DNA of 64,000 bases from Gaiellasilicea sp037721555 (GTDB lineage: Bacteria > Actinomycetota > Thermoleophilia > Gaiellales > Gaiellaceae), in NCBI GenBank assembly GCA_037721555.1, contig JBBJOI010000004.1, positions 62,001 through 126,000 of the forward strand, read 5' to 3'. Every line of letters begins with the position of its first letter. The first letter of the stretch is position 1. Both the position numbers and the translations under genes were made by a program. Shown here in pieces: positions 15,265 to 24,492 of the stretch. The notes under the pieces are model-generated. The model did no database searches. It saw nothing but the letters and a program-made list of their open reading frames with translations, and was not told the origin of the DNA.

Positions 15265-17268
15265 GTGACCGCGGCCCCGACCCTCGGCGTACTCGAGTGG
15301 TTCGAGCCGAACGAGCATGAGCGTGTCGAGCGCGTGCTCGACGGTTTGCGGGAGCTCGGGGTGCGCCATCTCCGCACCGGCCTCTCCTGGGCGAGCTGGC
15401 ACGAGGACGGCGGCGCGGAATGGTACGACTGGCTGTTGCCCCGCCTCGCGTCAGAGGTGGAGGTGCTGCCGTGCGTCGTCTACACGCCGCCATCCATAGG
15501 CATCGTCCCCCGCACCTCTTCTCCGCCACGCCGACCTCGCGACTACGCCGACTTCGTCGACCTCGTCCTCACCCGCTACGGCGGGAGCTTCGAGCGGATC
15601 GAGCTCTGGAACGAGCCCAACAGCCGCTCGGAGTGGGACTGGACGCTCGATCTGGACTGGCTGCTCTTCTGCGAGATGATCGGGGACGCCGCCCACTGGG
15701 CGCGGGAGCGGGGCTTCGGAGTCGTCCTCGGCGGCATGAGCCCCATCGACCCGAACTGGCTCCGGCTCCTGGCCAGGCGCGGTGTTCTCCAGCACATCGA
15801 CGTCGTGGGGATTCACGGCTTTCCGGGAACCTGGGAGCCCAGCTGGAACGGCTGGCACTACCACCTTGCCCAGGTGCAGGAGGCGCTCGACGAGGCCGGC
15901 TCGCCGGCTGCGATCTGGATCACGGAAGCCGGCTACTCGACCTGGCGGCACGACGAGCTGGCACAACTGCGGACGCTCGTGGACGTGCTTGACGCCGGCT
16001 CGCCACGCGTCTACTGGTACGCGGCCGAGGATCTGAGCGTCGACCGGTCGGCCATCGACCGCTTCCACGAGGATGAACGGGAGTATCACTTCGGCCTGCG
16101 GCGGGACGACGGGTCGCCAAAGCTCCTCTGCCGCCTCTGGCGCGACGGGGGCCTCGAGGCGGTGCACGAGACCGCACGCCTCCCGCTGCCGCGGCGCAGC
16201 GCCTCCCCGCCGGTTGCGCTGATCACGGGCGGCGCCGGCTTCGTGGGGACGAACCTCGCGCTCGCCCTACTCGAAGAGGGGCACCGGGTCCGCGTACTGG
16301 ACAACCTCGCCCGGCCGGGCGTGGAGCGGAACCTGCGCTGGCTCCGGCAACGGCACGGAGCGCGGCTGGAGGCTCAGATCGCCGACATCCGCGATCGCTT
16401 TGCGGTTCGGCAGGCACTCGAGGGCGCAGATCAGGTCTTCCACCTCGCTGCCCAGGTCGCCGTCACGACGAGCCTCGTGAGCCCGACGGACGACTTCGGC
16501 GTCAACCTCGGCGGCACCCTGAACCTGCTCGAAGAGCTCCGCCGCCTGCCGGAGCCGCCGACGCTCCTCTTCACGTCCACGAACAAGGTCTACGGCGATC
16601 TGCCGCAGCTACCGCTCGAGCGCGAGGGCGACCGGTGGGAGCCGCGCGATCCGGCGCTCCGAGCACACGGCCTCTCGGAAAGCCTGCCGCTCGACTTCTG
16701 CACCCCCTATGGCTGCTCGAAAGGCGGCGCCGACCAGTACGTGCTCGACTACGCGAAGGGGTTCGACCTTCCTGCTGCCGTCCTGCGCATGAGCTGCATC
16801 TACGGCCCTCACCAGCACGGCACGGAGGATCAGGGCTGGGTCGCGCACTTCCTGCTGCGGACGCTGGCCGGTCAGCCGATCACGGTGTACGGCGACGGCG
16901 CCCAGGTGCGGGACGTGCTGTGGGTGGAGGATCTCGTCGAGGCGTTCGTGCGCGTACGGGATCGGATCGACGACCTCTCTGGCTGCGCCTTCAACGTTGG
17001 CGGTGGGGTCGAGAACGCCGTCAGCCTGCTCGAGGTGATCGAGCTGATCGGTGAGATCCACGGACGACCCCCGCGGATCGAGCTCGCGCCGGCTCGTGCC
17101 GGAGACCAGCGGTACTACGTCGCAGACACCGAGCGGCTGCACCGTGCAACCGGTTGGCAGCAGCAGACCAGATTTGCCGATGGGCTCCAGGAGCTCTATC
17201 GCTGGCTCCAGGCGCAGCGCGCCCGCGCCCACCGCCCCCTGGCGGCGGTGCCGGTGGCTGCACGCTGA
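15265..17268 (+). CDS. Fusion of a clan-A glycoside hydrolase-like domain and an NDP-sugar epimerase
   Basis: 667 residues from GTG 15265, with GAGGA upstream. Residues 1-300 form a (beta/alpha)8 glycosidase-like domain: the acid/base motif LWNEPN has Glu117, and the nucleophile motif WITEAGYS has Glu221. Residues 315-650 form an extended short-chain dehydrogenase: Rossmann TGGAGFVG (GxxGxxG at 322-328) and catalytic YGCSK (Tyr482, Lys486). TPYGCSKGGADQYVLDYAK and MSCIYGP most resemble CDP-paratose 2-epimerases. A glycan-cutting domain joined to a sugar-nucleotide epimerase is unusual. It is the first gene of the operon and ends 1 bp before the next start. An in-frame ATG at 14950 would add 105 low-complexity residues and is not favoured. 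Confidence 0.8.
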   Translation: MTAAPTLGVLEWFEPNEHERVERVLDGLRELGVRHLRTGLSWASWHEDGGAEWYDWLLPRLASEVEVLPCVVYTPPSIGIVPRTSSPPRRPRDYADFVDLVLTRYGGSFERIELWNEPNSRSEWDWTLDLDWLLFCEMIGDAAHWARERGFGVVLGGMSPIDPNWLRLLARRGVLQHIDVVGIHGFPGTWEPSWNGWHYHLAQVQEALDEAGSPAAIWITEAGYSTWRHDELAQLRTLVDVLDAGSPRVYWYAAEDLSVDRSAIDRFHEDEREYHFGLRRDDGSPKLLCRLWRDGGLEAVHETARLPLPRRSASPPVALITGGAGFVGTNLALALLEEGHRVRVLDNLARPGVERNLRWLRQRHGARLEAQIADIRDRFAVRQALEGADQVFHLAAQVAVTTSLVSPTDDFGVNLGGTLNLLEELRRLPEPPTLLFTSTNKVYGDLPQLPLEREGDRWEPRDPALRAHGLSESLPLDFCTPYGCSKGGADQYVLDYAKGFDLPAAVLRMSCIYGPHQHGTEDQGWVAHFLLRTLAGQPITVYGDGAQVRDVLWVEDLVEAFVRVRDRIDDLSGCAFNVGGGVENAVSLLEVIELIGEIHGRPPRIELAPARAGDQRYYVADTERLHRATGWQQQTRFADGLQELYRWLQAQRARAHRPLAAVPVAAR

Positions 17269-17269
17269 G

Positions 17270-18241
17270 ATGGCGGTTGCCACCTCGACCGTTGCGACCT
17301 CCAATCCGCGCGCCACCATGGCCGCGGCAACGGTGTCGGCAGCCGGGCAGGCAGAGCTGGTGCACGTTCCCGCTCCCGTGCCGCAGGCGGGCGAGGTGTT
17401 GATCCGCGTCGAGGGTTGCGGGCTGTGCGGCTCGAGCGGCTCCCTGTGGGAGGGCCGGCCCTGGTTCTCCTATCCCCTCCGGCCGGGAGCCCCCGGTCAC
17501 GAGGGTTGGGGACGCGTCGAGGAGCTCGGCGAGGGCGTCACCTCGCCTTCCCCCGGCACGCGCGTCGCATTCCTTTCCCAGCACGCGTTCGCAGAGCTCG
17601 ATGTCGCGCGGGCAGACGCCGTCGTGACCTTGCCGCCCGAGCTCGACGAGCGGCCGTTCCCCGGCGAAGCGCTCGGCTGCGCCATGAACGTCTTCGCCAG
17701 AAGCCGGATCGCAGCGGGTGACACAGTGGCGGTTGTCGGCGCCGGCTTCGTCGGCCTGCTCCTCGTGCGGCTGGCAACGCTCGTCGGAGCTCACGTGACC
17801 GCTCTTTCACGCCGTGGCTTCGCTCTCGAGCTCGCGGAGCGTCTCGGCGCCGTGCACACGAACGGCCTCGACGAGGCAGGTGACGACGAACGGTTCGATT
17901 GCGTGATCGAGGCGGCCGGCGTCCAGGAGACGCTGGACGTGGCGGCGCGCCTGACCCGCGAGCGCGGGCTGCTGGTAATCGCCGGCTACCACCAGGACGG
18001 CCCGCGCACGATCGACATGCAGCTCTGGAACTGGCGCGGGCTCGATGTCGTCAACGCGCACGAGCGGGATCCGGCCGCCTACGTCGCCGGTATGCGTCAG
18101 GCCGCAGACGCCGTCGCTAGGGGTCTCCTCGAGCCCGACCTGCTCTACACCCACCGGTTCCCGCTCGCTGAGCTCGACCTGGCGTTCGAGGCCGCCCGTG
18201 AGCGCCCGGACGGGTTCCTGAAAGCGCTGGTACTCGTTTGA
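17270..18241 (+). CDS. Zinc-type medium-chain alcohol/polyol dehydrogenase
   Basis: 323 residues from ATG 17270. N-terminal GroES-like catalytic domain: VEGCGLCGSSGSLWEG and APGHEGWGRV hold the Cys and His-Glu of the catalytic zinc site. Rossmann domain: VAVVGAGFVGLLLVRLATLV. The usual structural-zinc lobe (CxxCxxC) is absent, as in some sugar-nucleotide or threonine dehydrogenase-like members. It probably oxidises or reduces a sugar intermediate with NAD(P). ATG lies 1 bp after the previous TGA and the end overlaps the next gene by 4 bp, so it is translationally coupled. A second ATG (17318) is possible. Confidence 0.8.
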   Translation: MAVATSTVATSNPRATMAAATVSAAGQAELVHVPAPVPQAGEVLIRVEGCGLCGSSGSLWEGRPWFSYPLRPGAPGHEGWGRVEELGEGVTSPSPGTRVAFLSQHAFAELDVARADAVVTLPPELDERPFPGEALGCAMNVFARSRIAAGDTVAVVGAGFVGLLLVRLATLVGAHVTALSRRGFALELAERLGAVHTNGLDEAGDDERFDCVIEAAGVQETLDVAARLTRERGLLVIAGYHQDGPRTIDMQLWNWRGLDVVNAHERDPAAYVAGMRQAADAVARGLLEPDLLYTHRFPLAELDLAFEAARERPDGFLKALVLV

Positions 18242-19206
18242 GCGCGGTCGCGACGAGGCCGCGGCTCGGATTCGCCGGCCTCGGCTGGATCGGTCGCAAC
18301 CGGCTGGAGGCGATCGCCGCCACCGGTGCGGCAGAGATCGCCGCCGTCGCGGATCCTCGCGGGTGCGATCTGGACGTCCCCTGCCTGGATTCCTTCGAGG
18401 AGCTGCTCACCTACGAGCTCGACGGCCTCGTGATTGCGACGCCGAGCGCGCTGCACGCGGAGCAGGCGATCGCGGCCCTCGAGCGGGGGCTCGCGGTTTT
18501 TTGCCAGAAGCCGCTCGGGCGGGATGCAGGCGAGACGCGCGCGATCGTGGAGGCGGCGCGGGTCGCGAACCGGCTGCTCGGCGTCGATCTCTCGTATCGC
18601 TGCACCGATGCGGCGCGGCGACTGCGCGAGGAGGTTCGCTCCGGCTCGCTCGGGCGGATCTACTCCGTCGAACTCGTGTTCCACAACGCCTACGGCCCCG
18701 ACAAGCCCTGGTTCTACGACCGGAAGCTCTCGGGAGGCGGCTGCCTGATCGACCTGGGCGTTCACCTCGCCGACCTCGCTCTCTGGGCCCTCGACTACCC
18801 GCCCACTCGCGTCGCCTCGGCCCGTTTGCTCTCCCCGCGCGGCCTCGACGTGGAGGAGGTCGCGTTCGCCGAGCTGGAGATTGGCGGCGCGAGCGTCCGG
18901 CTCGCCTGCTCCTGGGGACTGCCGGCCGGTGTCGACTGCCTGATCGAGGCCTCGTTCTACGGCACCGAGGGCGGGGTCTCCCTCCGAAACGTCGACGGTT
19001 CCTTTTACGACATTCGCGCCGACCGTCTGCGCGGCACGCACCGCGAGACCCTCGCGTCCTCCACTGAGGAATGGGGCGGACGGGCGGCCCAGGACTGGTC
19101 GCAGAGGCTCGCGCGCGGCGAGCGCTTCGACCCCGCGGCCGAGCGGCTCGTGACTGTGGCGCAGCTCCTCGACGCGATCTACCGGGCGGCCCGTTGCGCA
19201 TCCTGA
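18238..19206 (+). CDS. Gfo/Idh/MocA-family oxidoreductase
   Basis: 322 residues from TTG 18238, which overlaps the previous stop (TTGA). N-terminal Rossmann: LGFAGLGWIGRNRLEAIAA. The family's catalytic Lys is in FCQKPLGRD (EKP-like, here QKP), and the second motif GGGCLIDLGVHLADLAL carries the Asp and His of the active site. These enzymes oxidise or reduce sugar or inositol rings with NAD(P). Together with the preceding dehydrogenase and epimerase, it suggests synthesis of a modified sugar. Confidence 0.85.
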   Translation: MSAVATRPRLGFAGLGWIGRNRLEAIAATGAAEIAAVADPRGCDLDVPCLDSFEELLTYELDGLVIATPSALHAEQAIAALERGLAVFCQKPLGRDAGETRAIVEAARVANRLLGVDLSYRCTDAARRLREEVRSGSLGRIYSVELVFHNAYGPDKPWFYDRKLSGGGCLIDLGVHLADLALWALDYPPTRVASARLLSPRGLDVEEVAFAELEIGGASVRLACSWGLPAGVDCLIEASFYGTEGGVSLRNVDGSFYDIRADRLRGTHRETLASSTEEWGGRAAQDWSQRLARGERFDPAAERLVTVAQLLDAIYRAARCAS

Positions 19207-20294
19207 TGACGGCGGACTCCGTCGGCGGTGTGTGGACGTACGCGCTCGAGCTCGTCAACGCCCTCGCGGAGCGTGACGTCGAGGTCGTGCTCGCAACCAT
19301 GGGTGCTCCCCTCTCCCCCGGGCAACGCCGGGAGCTCCGCGGCTCCCGCGCCGAACGCGTCTATGCCCAGAACCTGAAGCTCGAGTGGATGGATGACCCC
19401 TGGAGCGACCTTGAGCAGGCAGGCCGCTGGCTGCTCGCGATCCGTGACGAACTGCAGCCGGACGTCGTCCACCTGAACGGGTACTTCCACGCGGTGCTGC
19501 CGTGGGAGGCACCAACCCTCGTCGTTGGCCATTCGTGCGTCCTCTCCTGGTTCGCAGCGGTTCGGGGGCAGGGGGCCCCGCCAACCTGGACCCGCTATGC
19601 CGAGCGGGTTCGTTCCGGACTCCAGGCGGCCGACCTCGTCGTTGCCCCGACCCGGACGATGCTGCGGGAGCTCGAGCGTTGGTACGAGCTGAGGACGGAG
19701 CGGGAGACGATTCCGAATGGGCTGCGCCCGCCGCCTCTGCGGAGCGCCGGAGAGGACAAGGAACCACTCGTCCTTACAGCCGGCAGGCTCTGGGACGAGG
19801 CGAAGAACGTCGCGGCCCTCGACCGGGTGGCAGAGCACATCGCCTGGCCGGTCGTCGTCGCCGGAGCGTTAGATCCCGGTCAGCGCACGTTGCACGCAGA
19901 GGCGCTCGGCCACCTCGACCGGCGCACGATGGATGCCTGGCTCAGCCGCGCCTCCATCTTCGCGCTCCCTGCCCGCTACGAGCCGTTCGGCCTCGCTGCC
20001 CTCGAGGCGGGACGCGCCGGCGCGGCGGTCGTCCTCGGCGACATCCCCAGCCTGCGCGAGGTCTGGGAGGACGCGGCGCTGTACGTCGACCCGGACGACG
20101 ACGACGCGCTTGCAGCGGCGCTGACTCTCTTGATCGACGAGCGGGAGCTGCGCGAGGAGATGGCCGGCCGGGCCGGCCGGTGCGCGGCCACGTACACATC
20201 GGGACGAATGGCCTCGAGTTACATCGGCGCGTACGAGCGGCTTGCGTCGGCCGGGGCCTCGAAGCCGACTCCCTTGAGTGCGATCGCCCTGTGA
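19194..20294 (+). CDS. GT-B glycosyltransferase (group 1/GT4-like)
   Basis: A protein of about 366 residues. TTG 19194 gives LRILMTADSVGGVWTYALEL, the standard GT4 N-terminus; ATG 19206 is an alternative. The C-terminal domain has LTAGRLWDEAKN and the EX7E motif in ARYEPFGLAALEAGRAG, which binds the nucleotide-sugar donor. It overlaps the previous gene by 13 bp and the next by 4 bp (GTGA). The acceptor is unknown; it acts in the cytoplasm. Confidence 0.85.
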   Translation: MRILMTADSVGGVWTYALELVNALAERDVEVVLATMGAPLSPGQRRELRGSRAERVYAQNLKLEWMDDPWSDLEQAGRWLLAIRDELQPDVVHLNGYFHAVLPWEAPTLVVGHSCVLSWFAAVRGQGAPPTWTRYAERVRSGLQAADLVVAPTRTMLRELERWYELRTERETIPNGLRPPPLRSAGEDKEPLVLTAGRLWDEAKNVAALDRVAEHIAWPVVVAGALDPGQRTLHAEALGHLDRRTMDAWLSRASIFALPARYEPFGLAALEAGRAGAAVVLGDIPSLREVWEDAALYVDPDDDDALAAALTLLIDERELREEMAGRAGRCAATYTSGRMASSYIGAYERLASAGASKPTPLSAIAL

Positions 20295-21397
20295 AGATCG
20301 TCCTTTTCGTCCATTCGCTCGCCTCCGACTGGAACCACGGCAATGCGCACTTCCTGCGCGGCATCGTGGCCGAGCTCCGCGCCCGGCAGCACGACGTGCG
20401 GGTCTTCGAGCCGCGGGACGGCTGGAGCATCAAGAACCTCGTGAACGACCACGGCACTGCCCCGCTCGAGGCCTTCCGCGACCGTTTTCCGCACCTGAGC
20501 AGCTCCTCCTATGACCTCGACACCCTCGATCTGGACGGCGCGCTCGACGGGGCGGAGCTCGTGCTCGTGCATGAGTGGAACGACCCCGAGCTGGTACGGA
20601 TGGTGGGCCTCCGCAGGCGCGGCTCCTCCTTCCGGCTGCTCTTCCACGACACGCACCACCGTGTGGTCACGGCACCGGAGGCGATGCAGCGGTACGACCT
20701 CTCCGACTACGACGGCGTCCTCGCCTTCGGTACGTTCCTGCGCGAGCTCTACCTCGAGCGCGGCTGGGCGGAGCGGGCCTGGACCTGGCACGAGGCCGCC
20801 GACACGCGGGTCTTCCAGGCACTCGAGCACGAAGGCCCACGTCAGGATCTTGTCTGGATAGGCAACTGGGGAGACGGCGAGCGCACGGAGGACCTCCGCA
20901 CCTTCCTCCTCGAGCCGGCTCGCGCCCTGGGGCTCTCGGGCAGCGTCCACGGTGTCCGCTATCCGGCCGAGGCGCGGCGGGAGCTGAGGCGGAGCGGCCT
21001 CCGCTACCGGGGCTGGCTCGCGAACACGGACGTGCCGGGAGTCTTCGCGGCGCATCGTGTGACCGTGCACGTGCCGCGGCGTCCGTACGCGACGGCGCTG
21101 CCCGGCATCCCGACGATCCGGCCATTCGAGGCGTTGGCGAGCGGCATTCCGCTCGTGTCGGCGCCGTGGGACGACATCGACGGCCTCTTCAGAGCCGGCG
21201 AGGACTACCTCGTGGTCCGCGACGGAGCCGAGCTGGCGCGCGCGCTCACGGCCGTCCTGCGAGACCCCGAGCTTGCCCGCTCACTACGGGAGCGCGGGCT
21301 CGAGACCATCACGGCGCGGCACACCTGCGCGCATCGCGTCGACGAGCTCCTCGGGATCGCCGCGGCGCTCGGGAAGAGCGCGAGGCAAGCAGCTTGA
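20291..21397 (+). CDS. GT-B glycosyltransferase, CgeB-like
   Basis: 368 residues from GTG 20291, overlapping the previous TGA. It starts MKIVLFVHSLASDWNHGNAH and continues FLRGIVAELRARQHDVRVFE. This (S-x-W-N/G-x-G-x-A) N-terminus is shared with the next two genes. LLFHDTHHRVVTAPEAM and VHVPRRPYATALPGIPTIRP followed by FEALASGIPLVSAPWDD form the donor-site region. It resembles CgeB/Glyco_trans_1_2 proteins. Ends in a TTGA overlap with the next gene. Confidence 0.75.
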   Translation: MKIVLFVHSLASDWNHGNAHFLRGIVAELRARQHDVRVFEPRDGWSIKNLVNDHGTAPLEAFRDRFPHLSSSSYDLDTLDLDGALDGAELVLVHEWNDPELVRMVGLRRRGSSFRLLFHDTHHRVVTAPEAMQRYDLSDYDGVLAFGTFLRELYLERGWAERAWTWHEAADTRVFQALEHEGPRQDLVWIGNWGDGERTEDLRTFLLEPARALGLSGSVHGVRYPAEARRELRRSGLRYRGWLANTDVPGVFAAHRVTVHVPRRPYATALPGIPTIRPFEALASGIPLVSAPWDDIDGLFRAGEDYLVVRDGAELARALTAVLRDPELARSLRERGLETITARHTCAHRVDELLGIAAALGKSARQAA

Positions 21398-22458
21398 GAG
21401 TCGCCTGGTTCGGGTCGAGCCTCGTCTCGGCGTACTGGAACGGGGCGGCGACGTACTACCGGGGCATCGTGCGGGCGCTTGCGGAGCGCGGCCACCGCGT
21501 CACGTTCCTCGAACCGGACGCGTACGAGCGTCAGCAGCACCGCGACCTGGACGACCCGGCCTGGGCGGAGGTGATCGTGTACCAGCCCGAGGCGTGGGAG
21601 GAGACCCTCGAGCGGGCTCGAGGCGCGGACGTCGTGGTCAAGTCGAGTGGGATCGGCGTCCTCGACACCGAGCTCGAGGCGGCCGTGCTCGAGCTGGGCG
21701 TCCCGACGACCGTCTTCTGGGACGTCGACGCGCCCGCCACGCTGGCGCGGCTCGAGGCTGACGATGCCGACTCGCTGCGTACCCTCATCCCTCACTACGA
21801 CCTCGTGCTGACCTACGGGGGCGGCGAGCCGGTCGTCCGCCGCTACCTCGCCCTCGGCGCCCGCTGCTGCGTCTGCGTCTACAACGCGCTCGACCCGACG
21901 ACGCACCACCCGGTGCCGCCGAACCCGCAGTTCCGCTGCGATCTCGCCTTTCTGGGCAACCGGCTGCCCGACCGGGAGCGACGGGTCGACGACTTCTTCC
22001 TGCGGGCTGCCTCGCTCGCACCTCGGAGATCGTTCCTGCTCGGCGGCTCCGGGTGGGCTGACAAGCCCCTGCCGGCCAATGTCCGCTCGCTGGGCCACGT
22101 CTCGCCGCGCGATCACAACGCCCTGAACGTCACCCCCTTAGCTGTGCTGAACGTCACGCGCGACAGCATGGCGTCGAACGGCTTCTCGCCTGCGACGCGC
22201 GTCTTCGAGGCGGCCGGAGCCGGAGCGTGCCTGATCACTGACGCCTGGGAGGGCATCGAGCTCTTCCTCGAGCCGGGCGAGGAGGTGCTCGTCGCGCACG
22301 ATGGCGCCGAGGTGGCGGAGTTGCTCGCGGGACTCACGCGGACGCAGGCGAGCGAGATCGGTAGGGCCGCGCGCCGACGGGTGCTCGCCGAGCACACCTA
22401 CTACCACCGTGCGCTCGCGGTGGAGCAGCTGCTTGCGCCGGAGCTTGCCCGTGCGTGA
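21394..22458 (+). CDS. CgeB-family glycosyltransferase
   Basis: 354 residues from TTG 21394 (TTGA overlap). N-terminus VAWFGSSLVSAYWNGAATYY, then RGIVRALAERGHRVTFLEPD. The C-terminal domain has LNVTRDSMASNGFSPATRVF, EAAGAGACLITDAWEGIELF and EPGEEVLVA, the hallmark region of CgeB-like glycosyltransferases. It is similar to the next protein along its full length, so the two probably arose by tandem duplication. It may add successive sugars of the same or related type. Confidence 0.85.
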   Translation: MRVAWFGSSLVSAYWNGAATYYRGIVRALAERGHRVTFLEPDAYERQQHRDLDDPAWAEVIVYQPEAWEETLERARGADVVVKSSGIGVLDTELEAAVLELGVPTTVFWDVDAPATLARLEADDADSLRTLIPHYDLVLTYGGGEPVVRRYLALGARCCVCVYNALDPTTHHPVPPNPQFRCDLAFLGNRLPDRERRVDDFFLRAASLAPRRSFLLGGSGWADKPLPANVRSLGHVSPRDHNALNVTPLAVLNVTRDSMASNGFSPATRVFEAAGAGACLITDAWEGIELFLEPGEEVLVAHDGAEVAELLAGLTRTQASEIGRAARRRVLAEHTYYHRALAVEQLLAPELARA

Positions 22459-23518
22459 GCTCCGGATCGTCCTGCTCGGCCTGTCGATCACGTCCTCCTG
22501 GGGAAACGGACACGCGACCAACTACCGAGGCCTTGTGCGTGCGCTGGCGGAACGCGGTCACGACGTGCTCTTCCTGGAGCGCGACAGGCCGTGGTACGCC
22601 GCACACCGAGACCTGCCCGAGCCACCCTGGGGGCGCACGGAGCTCTACGGCTCGGTCGAGGAGCTGCGCGACACGTTTCGGGAGCAACTGGAGGCGGCCG
22701 ACGCAATCGTCCTCGGGTCGTACGTACCGGAGGGAATCGACGTCGGTGGCCTCGCCCTCGAGCACGCGGAGGGAGCGGTTGCGTTCTACGACATCGACAC
22801 GCCGGTCACCCTGGCAGCCGTCACGAGGGGCGAGTGCGAGTACCTGACGCCGGAGCTTGCCGCCCGCTTCGATCTGTACCTCTCGTTCACCGGTGGCCCG
22901 ACGCTCATTCGACTCCAGCGAGAGCTCGGCGTCCGGCGCGCGCGCGCGTTCCACTGCTTCGTCGATCCCGAGGCATATGCGCCGCTCGACGTCGAGGAGC
23001 GGTGGGTGCTCGGCTACCTCGGCACGTACGGCGCCGACCGCCAGCCGGCGCTCGAGCGGCTCCTCTGCGAGCCGGCACGGCGGCGCCCTCGGTTGAGCTT
23101 CGCGGTCGCGGGGCCGCAGTACCCGCCGGAGCTCGCGTGGCCGCCGAACGTCGACCGCATCGACCATCTCGCGCCCCCCGAGCATCCCGGCTTCTACGCG
23201 GCGCAGCGCTTCACCCTCAACGTCACCCGAGCGGACATGCGCCGGGCGGGCTGGTCGCCAAGCGTCCGGCTCTTCGAGGCCGCCGCGTGCGGCGTGCCCG
23301 TCATCTCCGATCGGTGGGACGGGATCGAGACCTTCTTCCGGCCGGGGCGGGAGATCCTGATCGAGGACGCGCTGCACCAGCTCGATCGCCTCTCACCCGA
23401 GGAGGCACAGGCGATCGGCGAGCGCGCGCGAGCGCGTGTGCTGGCCGAGCACACGGCCGAGCATCGGGCCGACGAGCTGGAGGCACACATCGCCTCGCTC
23501 GCGAAAGCGGCGGCGTGA
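22451..23518 (+). CDS. CgeB-family glycosyltransferase (second tandem copy)
   Basis: 355 residues from GTG 22451, overlapping the previous gene by 8 bp. N-terminus RIVLLGLSITSSWGNGHATN, then YRGLVRALAERGHDVLFLER. Donor-site region LNVTRADMRRAGWSPSVRLF, EAAACGVPVISDRWDGIETF, FRPGREILIED. The catalytic fold is GT-B. It parallels the gene before it, but the middle (acceptor-binding) part is diverged, so it could act on a different acceptor. The stop overlaps the methyltransferase start as GTGA. Confidence 0.85.
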   Translation: MRELRIVLLGLSITSSWGNGHATNYRGLVRALAERGHDVLFLERDRPWYAAHRDLPEPPWGRTELYGSVEELRDTFREQLEAADAIVLGSYVPEGIDVGGLALEHAEGAVAFYDIDTPVTLAAVTRGECEYLTPELAARFDLYLSFTGGPTLIRLQRELGVRRARAFHCFVDPEAYAPLDVEERWVLGYLGTYGADRQPALERLLCEPARRRPRLSFAVAGPQYPPELAWPPNVDRIDHLAPPEHPGFYAAQRFTLNVTRADMRRAGWSPSVRLFEAAACGVPVISDRWDGIETFFRPGREILIEDALHQLDRLSPEEAQAIGERARARVLAEHTAEHRADELEAHIASLAKAAA

Positions 23519-24276
23519 CGCTCCAGTCGGCCGGGTCGAGCCGGCCCGACATCGCCGCGCTCGGACCGTGGTTTCACAACCTGCACCTGCCCGGCGCGAT
23601 CGAGACCGCACCCGACCACCCGCTCGGCGACTTCCCCGCCTACAAGTGGCGTCAGATCGCACCCTGCCTGCCGGACGACCTGCACGGGTGGCATGCGCTC
23701 GACATCGGCTGCAACGCAGGCTTCTACTCGTTCGAACTCGCTCGGCGCGGCGCCAGTGTGGTCGGGATCGACAATGACGAGCACTACCTGCGCCAGGCGA
23801 GATGGGCTGCCGAGCGCTTGGAGCTCGAGGAGCTCGTCGAGTTCAGGCAGCAGCAGGTGTACGACCTCGCGAGGAGCGAGGAGCGCTACGACCTCGTCCT
23901 GTTCATGGGCGTCCTCTATCACCTGCGGCATCCGCTCCTCGCGCTCGACCTCGTCGCCACGCGCACACGGCGGCTGCTCGTCCTCCAGACGCTCACGATG
24001 CCAGGGGACGACGCCGTCGAGCCGCCGGACGACCTCCCGATCGACGAGCGCGAACGGCTCCTCGGCTCCGGCTGGCCCGCGATGGCGTTCATCGAGAGGC
24101 GCCTCGCGGGCGACGCGACAAACTGGTGGGCACCGAATCGCGCGTGCGTGGAGGCAATGGCCCGTTCGGCGGGACTCGAACTCGTAGCGCGCCCGGGACA
24201 CGAGATCGTCATCTGCCGGCCCACCGGGTTGCCGGCAGACGTCGTCGGCGAGCTCGAGGGCGCTTTCGGAAGCTAG
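23515..24276 (+). CDS. SAM-dependent methyltransferase
   Basis: 253 residues from GTG 23515 (GTGA overlap). N-terminal PWFHNLHLPGAIETAPDHPL and FPAYKWRQIAPCLP resemble the TIGR04290/Rta_06860 and CmoB/DUF1698-like group. SAM-binding motif I is ALDIGCNAGFYSFELARRGA (about residues 61-80), with later motif YDLVLFMGVLYHLRHPLLAL. As the last gene of the operon it may O-methylate the finished sugar or glycan. A CmoB tRNA role is unlikely given the context. Confidence 0.8.
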   Translation: MTLQSAGSSRPDIAALGPWFHNLHLPGAIETAPDHPLGDFPAYKWRQIAPCLPDDLHGWHALDIGCNAGFYSFELARRGASVVGIDNDEHYLRQARWAAERLELEELVEFRQQQVYDLARSEERYDLVLFMGVLYHLRHPLLALDLVATRTRRLLVLQTLTMPGDDAVEPPDDLPIDERERLLGSGWPAMAFIERRLAGDATNWWAPNRACVEAMARSAGLELVARPGHEIVICRPTGLPADVVGELEGAFGS

Positions 24277-24280
24277 GTTC

Positions 24281-24460
24281 CTAGAGCAGGTCGACAGCGT
24301 GCGTCAGCGGCGCATCGCAGGCCGGACACTCCTCGTCCCCGGCGGGCGCCTTCTCACCGCAGTTGGGACACATCACCTTAATGGGCAGGCTGCAGGAGGG
24401 GCAGAGATCCGCGTCCGACCCTTCGAGATCTTCGCCGCAGTTCGGACACGTCATGCTCAT
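24281..24460 (-). CDS. Double zinc-ribbon protein
   Basis: About 59 residues from ATG 24460. Four CxxC pairs are visible: CPNCGEDLEG, CPSCSLPIK, CPNCGEKAPAG and CPACDAPL. They form two zinc ribbons. No other domain is present. Such proteins are common stand-alone rubredoxin/zinc-ribbon units in actinobacteria, with unknown partners. It converges with the methyltransferase gene, 4 bp apart. Confidence 0.75.
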   Translation of the reverse strand: MSMTCPNCGEDLEGSDADLCPSCSLPIKVMCPNCGEKAPAGDEECPACDAPLTHAVDLL

Positions 24461-24492
24461 GGACCCTCGATCGTGTCCGCGCGCTCGCGGGC

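Noticed and set aside
23515..24276. Methyltransferase as CmoB (tRNA cmo5U synthesis)
   Set aside because: There is no CmoA nearby, the protein is short for CmoB, and it is the last gene of a glycosyltransferase operon.
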